A stretch of DNA of 64,000 nucleotides. Source: Deinandra increscens subsp. villosa (taxonomy: Eukaryota; Streptophyta; Magnoliopsida; Asterales; Asteraceae). The stretch is taken from NCBI GenBank assembly GCA_039602395.1, contig JBCNJP010000028.1, positions 682,001 to 746,000 of the forward strand, in the 5' to 3' direction. This document shows, one piece after another, positions 11,897 to 23,865 of the stretch. The notes under the pieces were generated by a model. It searched no databases. It was given only the letters and a program-made list of their open reading frames with translations, and was not told where the DNA came from. The translations under genes were made by a program, and so were the position numbers. How positions within the stretch are numbered: the first letter of the stretch is position 1; each line of letters opens with the position of its first letter.

Positions 11897-14669
11897 ATAA
11901 TGGACCATAGTCCCACCCATTTTAGGAGGGAAACTGGGGGATTAGGAGACTTAGATGAGTAACGGGTGCAACATGGATTTCTTCAAATTATCCCAATTCA
12001 TAACACAACAGAGATTCACAAAGATCACCATAGAATAAAATAAAACCAACACTGATAATAATGATAAATAAAGATTTGGAGTTTCAGACTTCTTATTTAG
12101 ACAAAGCGTCAAGTTCTTGTGAAATAGATGGGTAGCGACCCACATCCTGTTTACCTTACGAGAAAAGATACCTGGACAGAATCCGAATCAGCCCTCGCTA
12201 AAACCCAAGACATACACCCATGACCAATATCGATCGTATGCTAAGATAGCATGACACACAATCGTTGGTAGTAGCACGTATGAGTCTCTGGTTAGCAAGA
12301 GTAGAGTAATGATCAACACTCGAATTAATGGTATACAACCAAAAATTCCAAGTGATGAATACAAAAAGGCCTAAAACAATTGATACACTATCAAATCGAT
12401 TACCATGAATCGAACGGACTACCATACATTGGATGCCATGAATCGGTTAGTACTTGTTCGAGTGACACGACTAGCATGAATCGAACGGTACATTTTTTTA
12501 ATAACATGACTCCGTTGACATGGAATGAACCACGTGATTCGTGGTATATGTATCCGATGACTTGAATTGGATAACATGATTCGAAATGCATGAATCCGAT
12601 AACATGAGCTGAACTGCATGTCCTGAAATACATGTATTGATATCATGAACTGAACCGGACCGAGTTACATGTACAGATAACATGAACTGAACAACATGTT
12701 TCGAAATACATGTATTGGTAACATGATCCAAATAGCATGACTCGCGACTAATGTATCCGGTGATATGAACCACCTATCATGACTCAAAATACATGAGCTC
12801 GATAACATGAATTATATAGCATGACACGAAATACGTGTGTTCGACAACATGAATCGAATAGCATGACTCGAAATACACGAGCCCGATAACATGAATCAAA
12901 TAGCATGACTCGAAATGCATGAGCCCAATAACGTAAATCGAATAACATGACTCGAAATACATGAACCCAATAACATGGACCGAATAACATAACATGAAAT
13001 TCGAGATTCCTAATAACATAAATCAAACATAACTTGAAATATGCGAGCTTGCTAAACAGATGACATGAGATAAAGAATAACTCGAACAATAGTGATTACC
13101 GATCACATCCACCTATAGTACCCTTCACATGCGGTCATAAATTGAGAATTAATTGACGTACGCAAGGAAATAGATTAACAAATCAACAAGCGGTCAAACA
13201 AAGATAGAATTAAGAAAGACAAAACCACAACCGAAACAATCATCGAAGACATGCAACAAACAGGAGCCGAATCCAAGGGTCGAATCCATAATATGATAGA
13301 TATCGAGCCAAAAACTAGATTCATCGATTAATGGTAGAGCAATGCCTGACAAATATGGGAATGAGACGGCAAGAATCGATTCCATAAAACAAACTATTGA
13401 ATTAATTTGGAGCCAATTTCATGAACGTAACTAGCCGAATAATCCCAGAGTCCACTGGTTGAATAGAAACGAGTTTCCCCACAATAGAAATCAAGAATAG
13501 GAAATGAGAAAATTCATTCATCGCCAATGAGGCGATCACGAATTTGGAAAAGTGCCGTGAAGTGCCAGTCGAAAATTGAATTCGGATCTAGACACTTCTG
13601 CGTACTAGAAAGAAAGATCTTAACAAGAACGAAAACCAAGACGCATGAAAGGCACATGTTAAGGAGGATCAACACAATGGATGAGATGAAATCCACGAGG
13701 GAGAAACAATCGTGCAGAGGCGAACAGTTTTCGAGGGTTAGAGACGTAAGGTGACTGGCAAGTGGAGTCGCACATGCATAAGGGCAATGTGAAACTCGAT
13801 TTGGTGAACGGGAGGAAGACCCATTGTGTCTTCGGATGTCTCTGACTCCCATTTCAATATGATGAACTTCCATAAATTTGGGTCCTAGATGCATGTGCTC
13901 CATACGTAAGTAATTGTGGGCTTGAGCCCAAATACTGGTTTGTCGTCGAGGATTACCGGGACTTGAATGTCTGGGCAAGATATGAATGATTTTCTCAATG
14001 CACACTGAGTTATAATGATAACTAAAATAAAACTCTGAGGGTACACAGAGATGAAGGAAAGAAAAAGGTCTAGAGGTACTAACAACGAACAACGTCGAAG
14101 CACGATAATCAAAGAGTTAGGCCGTGTGGCAGACATAACTCAAAGATTATGAATATTTAGTTTTAAACAGATAGATTTGACACCGGTACATGTATAAGGT
14201 TATCTACTCGAGAGGTCGTAAAGTCATAAACTTATACACATGTAATCCCGTAAACATGTGGATTATGAATTCATAAATTTACAAACGGGTAGACTCCCCA
14301 ATACACATACCTAGAAGATACGTGAGAAATATTAAAACTAAGGCATTTTAAATGGTTATCTTGAAATTCTTAACAAAACAGGAGGGTCAAGTGTGCGTAG
14401 GTTTGTAACCCGCTAATGTGCCCACTTGTTTGCATGTAAGCATGTAATCCCGTAACCACACAACTGGTAAACTCGTGAACCCACCAACGAGAATTCACTC
14501 AACGTACACACAACGATAAAGAAGATACAAGGAATAAACGGTTTAGAATCCAAAAGAGACAACACATATCTGGGTACATAAATGCATAATTGACATAGAA
14601 CAATAAGGTTTCAAACATCATAAAAACTAAGGTGAAAGACTATCGACGATTTCAAATGGTTACAAAGCA
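11896..14669 (-). repeat. Dispersed repeat, copy B
   Basis: Reverse complement of 1-2755, with the same internal order and scattered substitutions and indels. The left edge, 'aataatggacc' at 11896, is also the point where the copia gag frame stops, so B appears to have been inserted into, or joined to, that gag. Open frames of up to 192 codons exist on the minus strand (13514-14092) but are not conserved with copy A, so they are not called as genes. Sequence continues to 14778 without a recognised match because copy A starts outside the window. Confidence 0.72.
12560..13015 (-). repeat. Tandem array inside copy B
   Basis: Roughly 40-bp units such as 'atgactcgaaatacatgag' followed by 'cccgataacatgaatcga', the reverse complement of the array at 1640-2165. 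Degenerate and non-coding. Confidence 0.75.
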
Positions 14670-14778
14670 TTAACATCAGATTCATCAAAAAAACATCCGA
14701 GTCGAAAGCTCCAACATAGGTTCCATGGTCAGCATTGTCGTTAACGGGGGTGTTAGCGGTGGCTAACAAGGACCAGGC

Positions 14779-14836
14779 TGTTGGGTTTTACAGTGGTGTT
14801 CGTGTTACCCGTTTAGTAAATTTTTTTATTTACTAA

Positions 14837-14873
<37 letters not shown>

Positions 14874-16035
14874 ACCAAATAAATATATATTAACAGACTA
14901 ACGCAGCGGAAACATTAATTTTTATTAAAACATGAAAACCGTAAAACCGTTAGAGGATCAAATCACCATAAACACGCAAACACGAGAATAAATACAACGA
15001 AAAAAATAAATATCTAAATAATTTAGATAGACCTTAGCCGGATCGAACAACCGTTCGAGACACCGGGATTCAACATGTCGTCGCTAGGGTTGAAAGAACC
15101 CGTAGAGTCAAACTTCATCGTCAAGTCTTCTACCGAGTTTACCGGGTAAGTTTCTTCGTCACCAAGAAACTTGAGGACCAGTGGATCTTGATCCATGAGT
15201 TCCAATAAAGGCGGAATTGTCCCAAAGCACAAACCGGAACCGGGGTTAGAAACCCCGTGATCGACGGACTCAACCGGCGGCAACGCGGTGGTCGGCAGTG
15301 GTGGTGCTCCGATCACCAGAGGCAGGGCGGCAACGGAATCTGATGGCAGCTTCACCGGGTAGAGTGGGCAAGGCCACGAGCGGGACAGGATCATCGGGGC
15401 GGTAGCGGTGGCGGTCGGTGGCAGCGGTGGTTCCAGCGGAGGTGGCGGCTGTAGATGGTTTGGAGGTGGCACGGTGACGAAACGGCGGCACCATAGTGGT
15501 GGTTGCAATCGACGGGGGACGACGACAGGCGGCAGCGTTCGGCGGTAGCTAGCGATGGTCGGCGATCGACCCGAGTGGAGGGGGGACCGAGATCGCAGAG
15601 GAAGAGAGAGAGAGAGGTTTATGGTGTTTTTGATTTGGGACTGGATTAACCCTAAACCCTCAGGATCAGTTATATTTATAAGTGATCCTAAACCTATTTG
15701 AATCCAATCCAAATTGGTTTAATCTCAATTATCTCTTTAAAATAAACCTTTTATTTAAAACCTCTCATTTATCCACCAATTAATCAATTACCAAATTTGT
15801 TTAAATTCATAATTTAAATAAATACAATTAATTAACTATTTATTTAATTAACTAAACAATTTTAGTAATTAAATAATTATCCACCAATTACTAAACTTAG
15901 TAATTAAGTTTCGTTCATTTACCAATTAAAAAATTAATTCGAAATTCCTGACACGTTAACCCCAGTGTAACTCTTACGGGTCAATGAACGGGTCGGTCAC
16001 ATTAATTTGTCAGAACTGGACATTAATATCCAACA
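14779..16035 (-). mobile_element. 3' LTR of the minus-strand copia element (1,257 bp)
   Basis: In the minus sense it begins TGTTGGATATT and ends CCCAACA, giving the terminal inverted repeat TGTTGG/CCAACA. It is preceded by a polypurine tract, so it is the 3' LTR of the element at 16863-20517. It has an AT microsatellite at 14838-14871 and a TATA-like 'cttataaatata' near 15670 in the minus sense. A GC-rich part at about 15060-15600 contains a 229-codon open frame (15023-15712, minus) rich in Pro, Leu and Ser; I do not recognise it and do not call it a gene. No matching 5' LTR is visible in the window. Confidence 0.8.
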
Positions 16036-16048
16036 AACTCCCACTTGG
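16036..16048 (-). promoter_or_regulatory. Polypurine tract of the copia element
   Basis: In the minus sense 'ccaagtgggagtt' abuts the LTR start TGTTGG. A purine-rich run directly before the 3' LTR primes plus-strand DNA synthesis in LTR elements. Confidence 0.75.
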
Positions 16049-16862
16049 ACTGATCTAGACAATTTAACGTGTATAGTCAGAGGCACTCTAGCTATACATG
16101 ACTGTCCAACCAGTCATGACTCTTTAAGTCGTCAGCCAAGGTATATCTGTAGACCGGACAAAATACTTAGGACTTAAGGTATGCGTAAAGTCAGTTGATC
16201 CTTTCTGTATAAGACATCTGATGAACTATGAGACATGGCTCTCATACTATGTTTAATCATTTTCTCGTTCTAGACTCAGCGATCCAATCAAACACACAGT
16301 AAGTTTGGGTGAGGCCTCACACTCATCACTTGAATCAACGAGGGCGCCATGATGTCTAGCTATTGTGTAATGAATTATACAATAGTACAGAATCCCATAT
16401 TGCCCGTATACAACTCCCACTGAACTTCAGATATATTCCCAGAAGTAGCCTTTATGACTGGCATTAACGCGACAACAGTTGACTATAATCAAAGAATAGA
16501 CCTTAGTAAACGAGGGTTCTAGTATACGTCTCAGGTCAAAGGACATAATTGAGTATACCTGTAATCAAAGAAATCTCTTTATCCATGGAGTTTCATTTTA
16601 TGCGAGTTACGTCCAGCGTTATTCTTTAATAAGGCCTTTAAGGTTTGAATGTCAACTCCTTTGAGATTCAAAAGTAAAACTAGTCTTAATTCAAGTATCG
16701 TTCCCACGATATTTGATCGACTACGGACTATTTTGAACAATTTCTTGGATAATTAAACGTAATAAAAATGAACACGGTTATATAATTCATAAATTGCATT
16801 CTCTAATGGAATAAGAATAATAAATAGATAACTGTTAAATGTTCATACATCCAAATACTAAA
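16049..16862 (-). other. Long 3' untranslated region of the copia element
   Basis: About 810 bp between the pol stop at 16863 and the polypurine tract with no conserved coding frame. No other gene is seen in it. Confidence 0.55.
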
Positions 16863-18299
16863 TCAAAACATGTTAACCGATTTAAGTCCCATAGCTTCTC
16901 TATGAATATCATGAGCAGCTTGAGTCATGGGCTTAGTAAATGTATCGGCTAAGTTTTTATTCGTTTTTACTTTGCTTATGCGAATATTTCCTCGTTCCAG
17001 TACTTCTCGAATGTAGTGGAATTTTCTCAGAATATGCTTGGCTCTGTGATGTGCTATGGGCTCCTTGGCTTGAGCAATGGCTCCTATGTTATCACAGAGC
17101 TTCTCGATCGGTTGCTTTATTGAAGGAACCACGTCAAGAGAAGTAATGAACTTCTTCATCCAAGCAGACTCCTTTGTAGCTTCTGAGGCGGCTATATATT
17201 CAGATTCGGTTATGGAATAAGCCACAACACTCTGCTTCGAGCTCTTCCATGAAATGGCGCCTCCATTCAGAGTGAATACAAATATGGACTATGATCGAGA
17301 ATCATCTCGATCAGTCTGAAAACTTGCGTTAGTGTAACATCTTACAATGTGATCCTCATCCGTTTGTCCGTATACCAAGAACACATCCTTAGTTTTTCTA
17401 AGGTACTTTAATATGTTCTTTACAGCAGTCCAGTGAGCAATTCCTGGAGTCTATTGGTAACGACTGGTCAAGCTCAATGCATATGAGACATCTGGTCTCA
17501 TGCAGAGCATAGCATACATGATTGATCCAATAGCCGAAGCGTATGGAACCTTTTCTATTTGCTTCTTTTCAAGGTCCGTGGTAGGAGTTTGTGATTTGTT
17601 CAACACTGTTCCCTTAGTCATCGGAACATTTCCTTTCATTCATGGGTATATCTTCTAGTAGTATACTACCAAGAGTGTGTCACTTGCTTTACAAGGCTCA
17701 TCCTTTAGCAAAACCAAACTCTTTGATTTTCCTATCAAAACGGAGATTCCAGCTCCGATATGCCTGCTTAAGTCCATAAATGGACTTATTTAGTTTGCAA
17801 ACTCTATTAGGTTATTTGTGATCGACAAAATCTTCAGGTTGTACCATATAGACATCCTCTTCGAGGAGTCCATTTAGGAAAGCGGTTTTGACGTCCATTT
17901 GCCATATCTCGTAGTCATAATACGTGGCTATGGCAAGTAATATCCTGATCAATTTGATCATAGCAACGGGCGAAAAGGTTTCTTCATAGTCAATCCCTTG
18001 GGTTTGAGTGAAACCTTTAACCACAAGCGGTGCTTTATAGGTTTGCACAATTCCATGCAAGTTGGTCTTCTTCTTGAAGATCCATTTGCTGCCTATGGCC
18101 CGAGAACCAAGAGGCAGCTCAATCAAGTCACATACTTGATTATTATGCATGGATTGCATCTCAGCATTCATGGCTTCTAGCCATTTTTCAGATTCAGAAT
18201 CTGAAATAGCAGCTTTGTAGTTAGGAGGTTCATCAGATTAATCCTCTATTAATGATACTTCATGTCCATTTAGATATCCAAGATATCTATCCGGTTCCT
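16863..18299 (-). pseudogene. Copia reverse transcriptase and RNase H, catalytic part deleted
   Basis: The RT N-terminal half (17812-18171) is clear: 'SKWIFKKKTNLHGIVQTYKA', 'VVKGFTQTQGIDYEETFSPV', 'QMDVKTAFLNGLLEEDVYM'. It continues in another frame to 'KSIYGLKQAYRSWNLRFD' and then, around 17640-17710, jumps to the post-RT segment 'VPYASAIGSIMYAMLCMRPD' (17451-17639). The normal intervening block, including the YVDD catalytic box, is missing. RNase H follows at 16863-17225 ('ITESEYIAASEATKESAWM', ending 'GLKSVNMF'). Stops and frame changes are also present. It cannot reverse transcribe. Confidence 0.87.
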
Positions 18300-19799
18300 A
18301 TCATATTCTACTGCTCCTACGAATGCTTGTGCCTATGTCTGATGGTCCAATAATTTCTTGTTGATCAGACGCAGCGACTTCCTCAGGAATTCGTGTGTCT
18401 TGAACTTCTTCAAGATCCACTTGGTTATTATTTGTTCCTCGTTTTAGAAATTCTTCTTCGAGGAACTTACCTTTCCTTTTGATGGAAATATAATTTGTAT
18501 CTGGATGGTAAAAATAATAAACAGAGTTACCGTAGTAACCGACGAAAGTTACCATTTCGCCTTGGGGATCGAGCTTATTGTCAGAATCATTTGTGACATA
18601 AGCATCACAACCCCATATCCTGAGGTAGGATAATTTAGGCTTAGAGCCATGCCATATCTCATATAGTGTTTTATCCAATTTCTTAGTCGGTGCCAGATTA
18701 ATTAAGCGCGGTCAAAAGGGCATAACCCCAGAAGGAGTGTGGCAAGTTAGTCCTACACATCATCGATCGAACCATGTTTAGCAAGGTTCGATTTCTTCTT
18801 TCACTCAAACCGTTTAATTGTGGAGTTCCAGGAGGAGTGGGCTGTGAAATAATCCCACAGGCCTTTAGATGATCAAGGAATTCGGTGCTTAGGTATTCAC
18901 CGCCTCTATCAGATCGAAGTATTTTAATAGTTTGATTTAACTGATTTTGTACTTCGTTTTGAAATTCTTTGAACTTTTCAAATGTCTCATGTTTATGCTT
19001 CATTAGATAAGTATAAGTAAATATGCTATAATCATCTATGAAGATTACGAAGTAACTTTCTTGATTTCTCGTGGTGGTCCTTAAGGGTCCGCATACATCA
19101 GTATGTATTAGTCCCAAAGGTCCACTAGCCCGTTCTGCAACATTTGTGAACGGTGACTTGGGTCAATTTTCTAGATAAGCATGATTCGCATTCATTGAAG
19201 GAGTCTGCATTTGTGGATTCAAGAATCCCTGCATTTTGTAGCTTCTTGATGCGTGCCTTGCTTATATGACCAAGTCTATAATGCCATAACGAGGAATCAA
19301 TACTATCAGTTTTGTTTCTTTTAGAAACTTGATAGATTTGGTCGTTTGTTTGAACATTTATTTCGTATATACAATGTCTAGGTTTAGCTTCGAAATAAAA
19401 CATATCATTAAAATAAGCATGAATACTCAAACCATCAAACTTATATTTAAATCCTTTTTCAAAGAATGAAGAAACAGAAACAATGTTCCTAGACAATCCA
19501 GGTGCATATAAACACTTAACTAATTTAACTACAAGGCCAGACTGACATGTTAGAGAGTAAAACCCGGTTGCAAAAACCGGGACCTTCTTTCTATCACCTA
19601 CAATAAGCTCCATGTCGCCTTGTTTCAGTTTCGTCCACTTCTTAGGTTCCTGCAAAACGTTAACAATGTGGTGACCACATCCAGTATCAAATACCCATGT
19701 ATTGGAGGAAACAGTGAAAAGTTCAATAACATTTATTGATATACCTGATGAGGAACTTTGTTGAGAGCTTATGGTCATCTTCACCTTTGCAAGAGGAAC
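18300..19799 (-). pseudogene. Copia protease end, pre-integrase and integrase
   Basis: The protease motif reads 'WVFDTGCGHHIVN' with Cys where Ser is more usual. The pre-integrase zinc region shows 'LWHYRLGHISKARIKKL' and 'CESCLSRKL'. The core at 18698-19117 has 'LIHTDVCGPLRT' (Asp), 'LRSDRGGEYLS' (Asp) and 'NGLSERRNRTLL' (Glu). The C-terminal part at 18301-18678 includes 'YLRIWGCDAYV'. A frameshift lies near 19130, between zinc region and core, and another near 18690. The order protease-integrase-RT defines Ty1/copia. Decayed. Confidence 0.87.
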
Positions 19800-20517
19800 G
19801 GGACAATTGCGTTTCTAGTGTCCCACTTCATTGCATTCAAAGAAAATGCGTTCCATTAAAGGTGGCGCTTTTGATTTATCTGCTTTCTTGCCTTTGACCA
19901 TTTGAGCTTTAGTCTTGGATTTCTTCTTTACACCTCCATCTAAGACCTTAAGCACATCGGATGTGGTTCTGATTTTAGTAGATGGTAAAAGTGCTGTGAG
20001 CTGGTCCAGTGTTTCCACTCAACAGTTGATCGCATGAATGCGATAACATTCGGGCAATTTACTAAGGATAAAGTCCAAAGCCATACACTCAGGTATGGGT
20101 AGCCCTATCTCAATCAGATGGTGAGGACGGGCCTTCATCAATACGACATGTTCATAAATAGAGGAGTCAGGTGATACCTGTAGAATTCACAAACTTTTGA
20201 AAAATGGAGTATCGTTCTTCTCTTTGTGGAAACTCAAACAAATCTTTGAGTTTCCGAACAATGTCGTAGGCACTCATGTCATGTAAGTTGTACCGGAAAT
20301 CCGGTGACATGCTGGACAGGATAAGCTCAGTTACCTCATGTAAATCATTGGTATGCTTATCCAATTCTGCCTTAGTACGATCATTGTGTAAGAATGATGA
20401 CAGATTTGGTATAGGCCTGTCCAGGACATAGAGTTTGCCAAACACGTTTAGAACACTTCTTAGGGTGGCTTTCCATACGATGAAGTTGGTCTCGGTCAAA
20501 GTGTCCAGTTTTATCAT
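19800..20517 (-). pseudogene. Copia gag
   Basis: Starts 'MIKLDTLTETNFIVWKATLR' at 20517 and contains a typical copia gag helix region ('YNLHDMSAYDIVRKLKDLF'). The frame is broken after 'QKFVNSTG' near 20170, resumes in 19815-20018 with a Lys-rich stretch, and reaches a nucleocapsid knuckle ('FFECNEVGH') where the first Cys is Phe and a TAG follows the His. The knuckle and the frame are both disabled. Confidence 0.82.
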
Positions 20518-21640
20518 TGACTTTAACGGGTTGAGTTTTCAATAGCCTTCAAGCAAAGTATTTTTAATTAGTATTTTTGATGTTTGGAATTCTTAAATAA
20601 ATGTGGTAAGTATCTATATCTAAGAATAATGAGAATTTAATCAGTTAATTACTAAAGGCAGCTGTAGCATGCAATCAATAGTAACTAAGTAAAAGAACTG
20701 ACATTGAATGTCAATTGTGAATATCCGGTCACATCTCTTGTTTATGAGGTCGCAATAACATCAAATGTTTTTATACGATACGTTTAGCCTAATATAGGCC
20801 CACTTCTATTTACAAGGATCCACGTTACAGTGTTGTAGCTCCAATAACGTGACCCCCTGCAAAGTAGAGGAATAGTTATCCGAGGTGGCCACATGTACAA
20901 TTACGGTGCTGTAGCTCCAATAATTAGTACCTTAGAATACACCCTACGCGCCAAGTACAGTGCTGTAGCTCCAATACTGACATTTCCGTAAATGTACTCC
21001 AAGTCGGGTTAGACGTGGGATGGCATTAACTATTAATTATTAATTACCTAATAGGGATATTAAACCAATTTTAATATATTTATTTTTATTTTTTGACCGA
21101 GAACAAAAAACCCTATCATTACTCGGGACACCCTATTAAATAACCTATTATTTAAAATTACCTAGGCGTTCGCGAATGAATTCTATGTGTGTTAACGGCC
21201 ATCAGGTCACTTAATCTTGCTAGAGCCTGATTAGCAAGATTAATTAGGGTTAGGAGGTATACTTTTATATAAAATATAAAAAAACCACACGGTAGGCAAC
21301 TCTTGCGTCTTGTGTCTTGTTATAGCTCCCACTGACCTCCAGAACTCCTCTTGGTTTCTTGTTAGATCTTCAGTCTTTGGTTTACAAAAATGGAAAGTTT
21401 CCAAAATTGGAAAGTCACTAAAAAAAGAAACCCTAATTTCTAATTTACAACTTTGAAACCGAAATTGGGCCAATCAAACCAAAACTGCTAAATTACAATA
21501 ATGGGCCAACAATTGGGCCAACAATTGGGCCAAACCATAAAAAATCACAACAACCACAAAATTAAATACGAGGGTCGGGCCGAAACACACATATGATATA
21601 TATATATATATATATTTTTTCAATATATATATATATATAT
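20518..21640 (-). other. Leader region upstream of copia gag; no gene
   Basis: About 1.1 kb in the minus sense before gag, with no conserved ORF and no recognisable primer-binding site. It does not resemble the 3' LTR at 14779-16035, so the true 5' LTR is absent or replaced. It contains three stem-loops sharing one loop sequence (20821-20977). Confidence 0.5.
20821..20977 (-). repeat. Three stem-loops with identical-type 17-nt loop and different stems
   Basis: Units at 20821-20851, about 20895-20930 and about 20954-20977. On the plus strand the loops are CAGTGTTGTAGCTCCAA, CGGTGCTGTAGCTCCAA and CAGTGCTGTAGCTCCAA. The flanking stems differ: CACGTTA/TAACGTG; GTACAATTA/TAATTAGTAC with one bulge; AGTA/TACT. 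A conserved loop with stems that change on both sides is the signature of selected base pairing. The feature lies in the copia leader in the sense of the genomic RNA. A role in packaging, dimerisation or regulation is inference. Confidence 0.6.
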
Positions 21641-21650
21641 ATATATAGGG
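21596..21650. repeat. AT microsatellite
   Basis: Two (TA)n runs separated by 'ttttttcaa', followed by 'ggggaggg'. It marks the change from the copia leader to other sequence. Confidence 0.8.
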
Positions 21651-22680
21651 GAGGGAATATATATTAACCATGTCTTAGTGTAATAACTAACTAACCAATA
21701 TCTAATGGATTAAAAGATCCAAATTTCACTAGATGATGGCACTTGTCATTTCTTTTTTTTCTAATTCAAAAGGGTAAAACTGTCAATGCACATTATCATA
21801 TAAAAACCCCCTTTCATTTTAAAAAGTCTATAACTTTTTTAAACTTCGTCGGTTTTTTATAAAAGTTGCACCGTTAAACTCATCGCATTTTTATCTTTAA
21901 TTCAAGTATAGTCTCGACGTTTTTTATTACCGTTTTCTCAGACGTGCGATGTAGCACTAGTGTTACAACTATTAACATTACTGTCATAACTATTAACATA
22001 CAACCATACATTCATAAACAGTAGCATCGATATTTCTTCTTAAGTACAATTGCATATGCATGTATTACAACCTACCAATGGATCGATATGCTTATAAAAC
22101 ACTGATTCTATAACCATTAACAGTGGTGTGATGATCAGTAAACACTGATGCTATCAAGATAGAACAAAAAATTAAATGTACAACTAAATATACACATATT
22201 ACAACTTGCAAGAGCATCAAGGTTCAACAAAATGTAAATAAAACACTGATGCTATAACCATTAATAGTGATGTGATTATCAGTAATACCTACCGGTGCTA
22301 CAAAGATTCAACAAAAAATTAAAATGTACAACTAAATATATACAAAGTACAACTTATAACTAAATATATGCAGAAAAATGGTGCCTAAAAATGTCGTCGG
22401 ATTCATGACTGTGTTCGATCCCTAACCCAATCCCGTTAATTTTCTACTGCTAATCCAACTACTATTAAAGTTTTAATAATTGATTATTTAATCATTTAAA
22501 AATATATATTTTAAACCTTCTTTCTTTTTGTCAATTCATCATTTTTGAAAATGAAATTTTTGACTAAAAATGATGGATGCGCCAGGAAATATAATCAAAA
22601 TTAAAAAATATATTTAATCAAATTATGACCACTAAACGATGGACTTATTAATTATCGAAGCAGCTATTTCGACACCCCTA
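21651..22680. repeat. Non-coding, with a local direct duplication
   Basis: No gene is seen. A segment of about 145 bp starting 'aaaacactgattctataacc' near 22094 is repeated near 22238 ('aaaacactgatgctataacc'), both containing 'atgtacaactaaatata'. The rest is AT-rich with no recognised family. Confidence 0.55.
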
Positions 22681-22801
22681 TACGCAGCGTAAAGGCAAAT
22701 ACGATACGTATTTGACCGCTATCAGACAGACCGACATTCCCTGTAACTGCTGACTATTGACGTGACCATATACGTTGCGTATCAGGCAAAACGCTGCGTA
22801 T
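22681..22801. promoter_or_regulatory. TACGCWGCGTA motif cluster 1
   Basis: Copies TACGCAGCGTA at 22681, TACGTTGCGTA at 22771 and an offset ACGCTGCGTA at 22791, with a looser 'atacgatacgtat' between them. This cluster may mark the left side of the MULE region, beyond the left PB1-like gene. Confidence 0.65.
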
Positions 22802-23130
22802 AGGGTTTAGGATGAATTTAAATTTCGTTTTATTCTTTTATATATATATATGTATATTTTTTTAAAGTTGTGTGTTTGTTTGGTTTGTATATTAGGGTTT
22901 TGGTAAATTTAAAAATAATTTGTAGTTTTATATGTTAGGAGCCAATCACTAAATATTTGAAATAATTATTTCTGGACGTCTAAGCCCCTACTATTAGAAT
23001 ACAGATTATGAAGGCTCACACAAGAAAATATACCATTACTTAAAAAAGGTTTTACACGATACAAACATAAACTCAATAAATATAAAAATTGAAACTGGTT
23101 TATTGAGAAACAAAACCCGCTCAACCCATC

Positions 23131-23722
23131 CTACATCAGATTTTGTTTTGGAGGCTGGTTTTTGCCGGGATGTTTTGGATGCCTGTTACGTAAGTAGTCT
23201 TTGCCGGTCTTCGCACCTATCGGACATCGCACAAAAAAGACTTGCATTAACCTGTTATCTGGACTATTGCAGGAACTGAGAGAATGTGTGTCCAAGTCGT
23301 CTCTTAACATATGCAACCCCGTGTCAAGATTTCGACTATCATCGGGCTTATAGTAGAACCAAAATATTGGTCCGATTATCATACCCGAGATCCTGCATGA
23401 TTAAGGACATATAAGAAAAATCAAACATATTAACGTGTAGGTAGTCAACGCAATTACACACACCGCCCACGTAACTCCTCCCAGGTGCATCCGTGAATTC
23501 ACCTCCATGGTGAATCCTTAAGGTGAAATAATCTGCGTTGCCTGCATATACAGCATCAACCAGTAACCCGCCCTCCTGATCATTAGGCGAACGAATCGAA
23601 TACAAACGTGGGTTAGTGGAAGCTATTACGAGTTTTGGAGTGGAAAATTTAAGTATGGAAGATGAAAGAATGTGGGGAGTTTGGAATGAACCTTCAAGTG
23701 TATATATAGTAGGAGAATACAC
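23131..23722 (-). pseudogene. PB1-like domain protein of MULE type, left copy
   Basis: A minus-strand frame with 'NADYFTLRIHHGGEFTDAPG', 'RSYVGGVCNCVDYLHVNMFD' and 'LIMQDLGYDN', then a one-base shift near 23370 to 'IFWFYYKPDDSRNLDTGLHM' and a C-terminus rich in basic residues and Pro. The order and residues parallel the intact right copy at 31999-32484 (GYF/DYF, TLxIxxxGxFTD, PGRxYV, LGY, WFYYK, LDxGL). PB1-like domain proteins of this kind accompany MULE transposases in Asteraceae; their biochemical role is not established. The true start codon is unclear because no ATG precedes the conserved part in a sensible place. A TATA-like 'actatatatacac' lies at 23698-23710 in the minus sense. Confidence 0.7.
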
Positions 23723-23750
23723 TGCGTATGTATTAATACGCTGTGTATTG
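23718..23750. promoter_or_regulatory. TACGCWGCGTA motif pair 2
   Basis: Imperfect copies 'tacactgcgta' (23719-23729) and 'tacgctgtgta' (23737-23747), placed just upstream of the TATA-like box of the left PB1-like gene. The same paired arrangement precedes the right PB1-like gene. Confidence 0.6.
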
Positions 23751-23865
23751 GTTAATATTTTAATATTATTTTATATATTTATTCTTTAGCTTATGTATTT
23801 ATTTTCATCAGCATGGCTTGAAAAGATGAAAACACTTTTCATCAGTAAAGGGTCTTTACAAGCCC

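Noticed and set aside
13514..14092. 192-codon frame in repeat copy B
   Set aside because: The matching part of copy A is not open in the same frame, so there is no sign of coding selection.
15023..15712. 229-codon minus-strand frame as a protein-coding gene
   Set aside because: It lies wholly inside a copia LTR, has a low-complexity Pro/Ser/Leu composition and no recognised domain. It is kept only as a low-interest observation.
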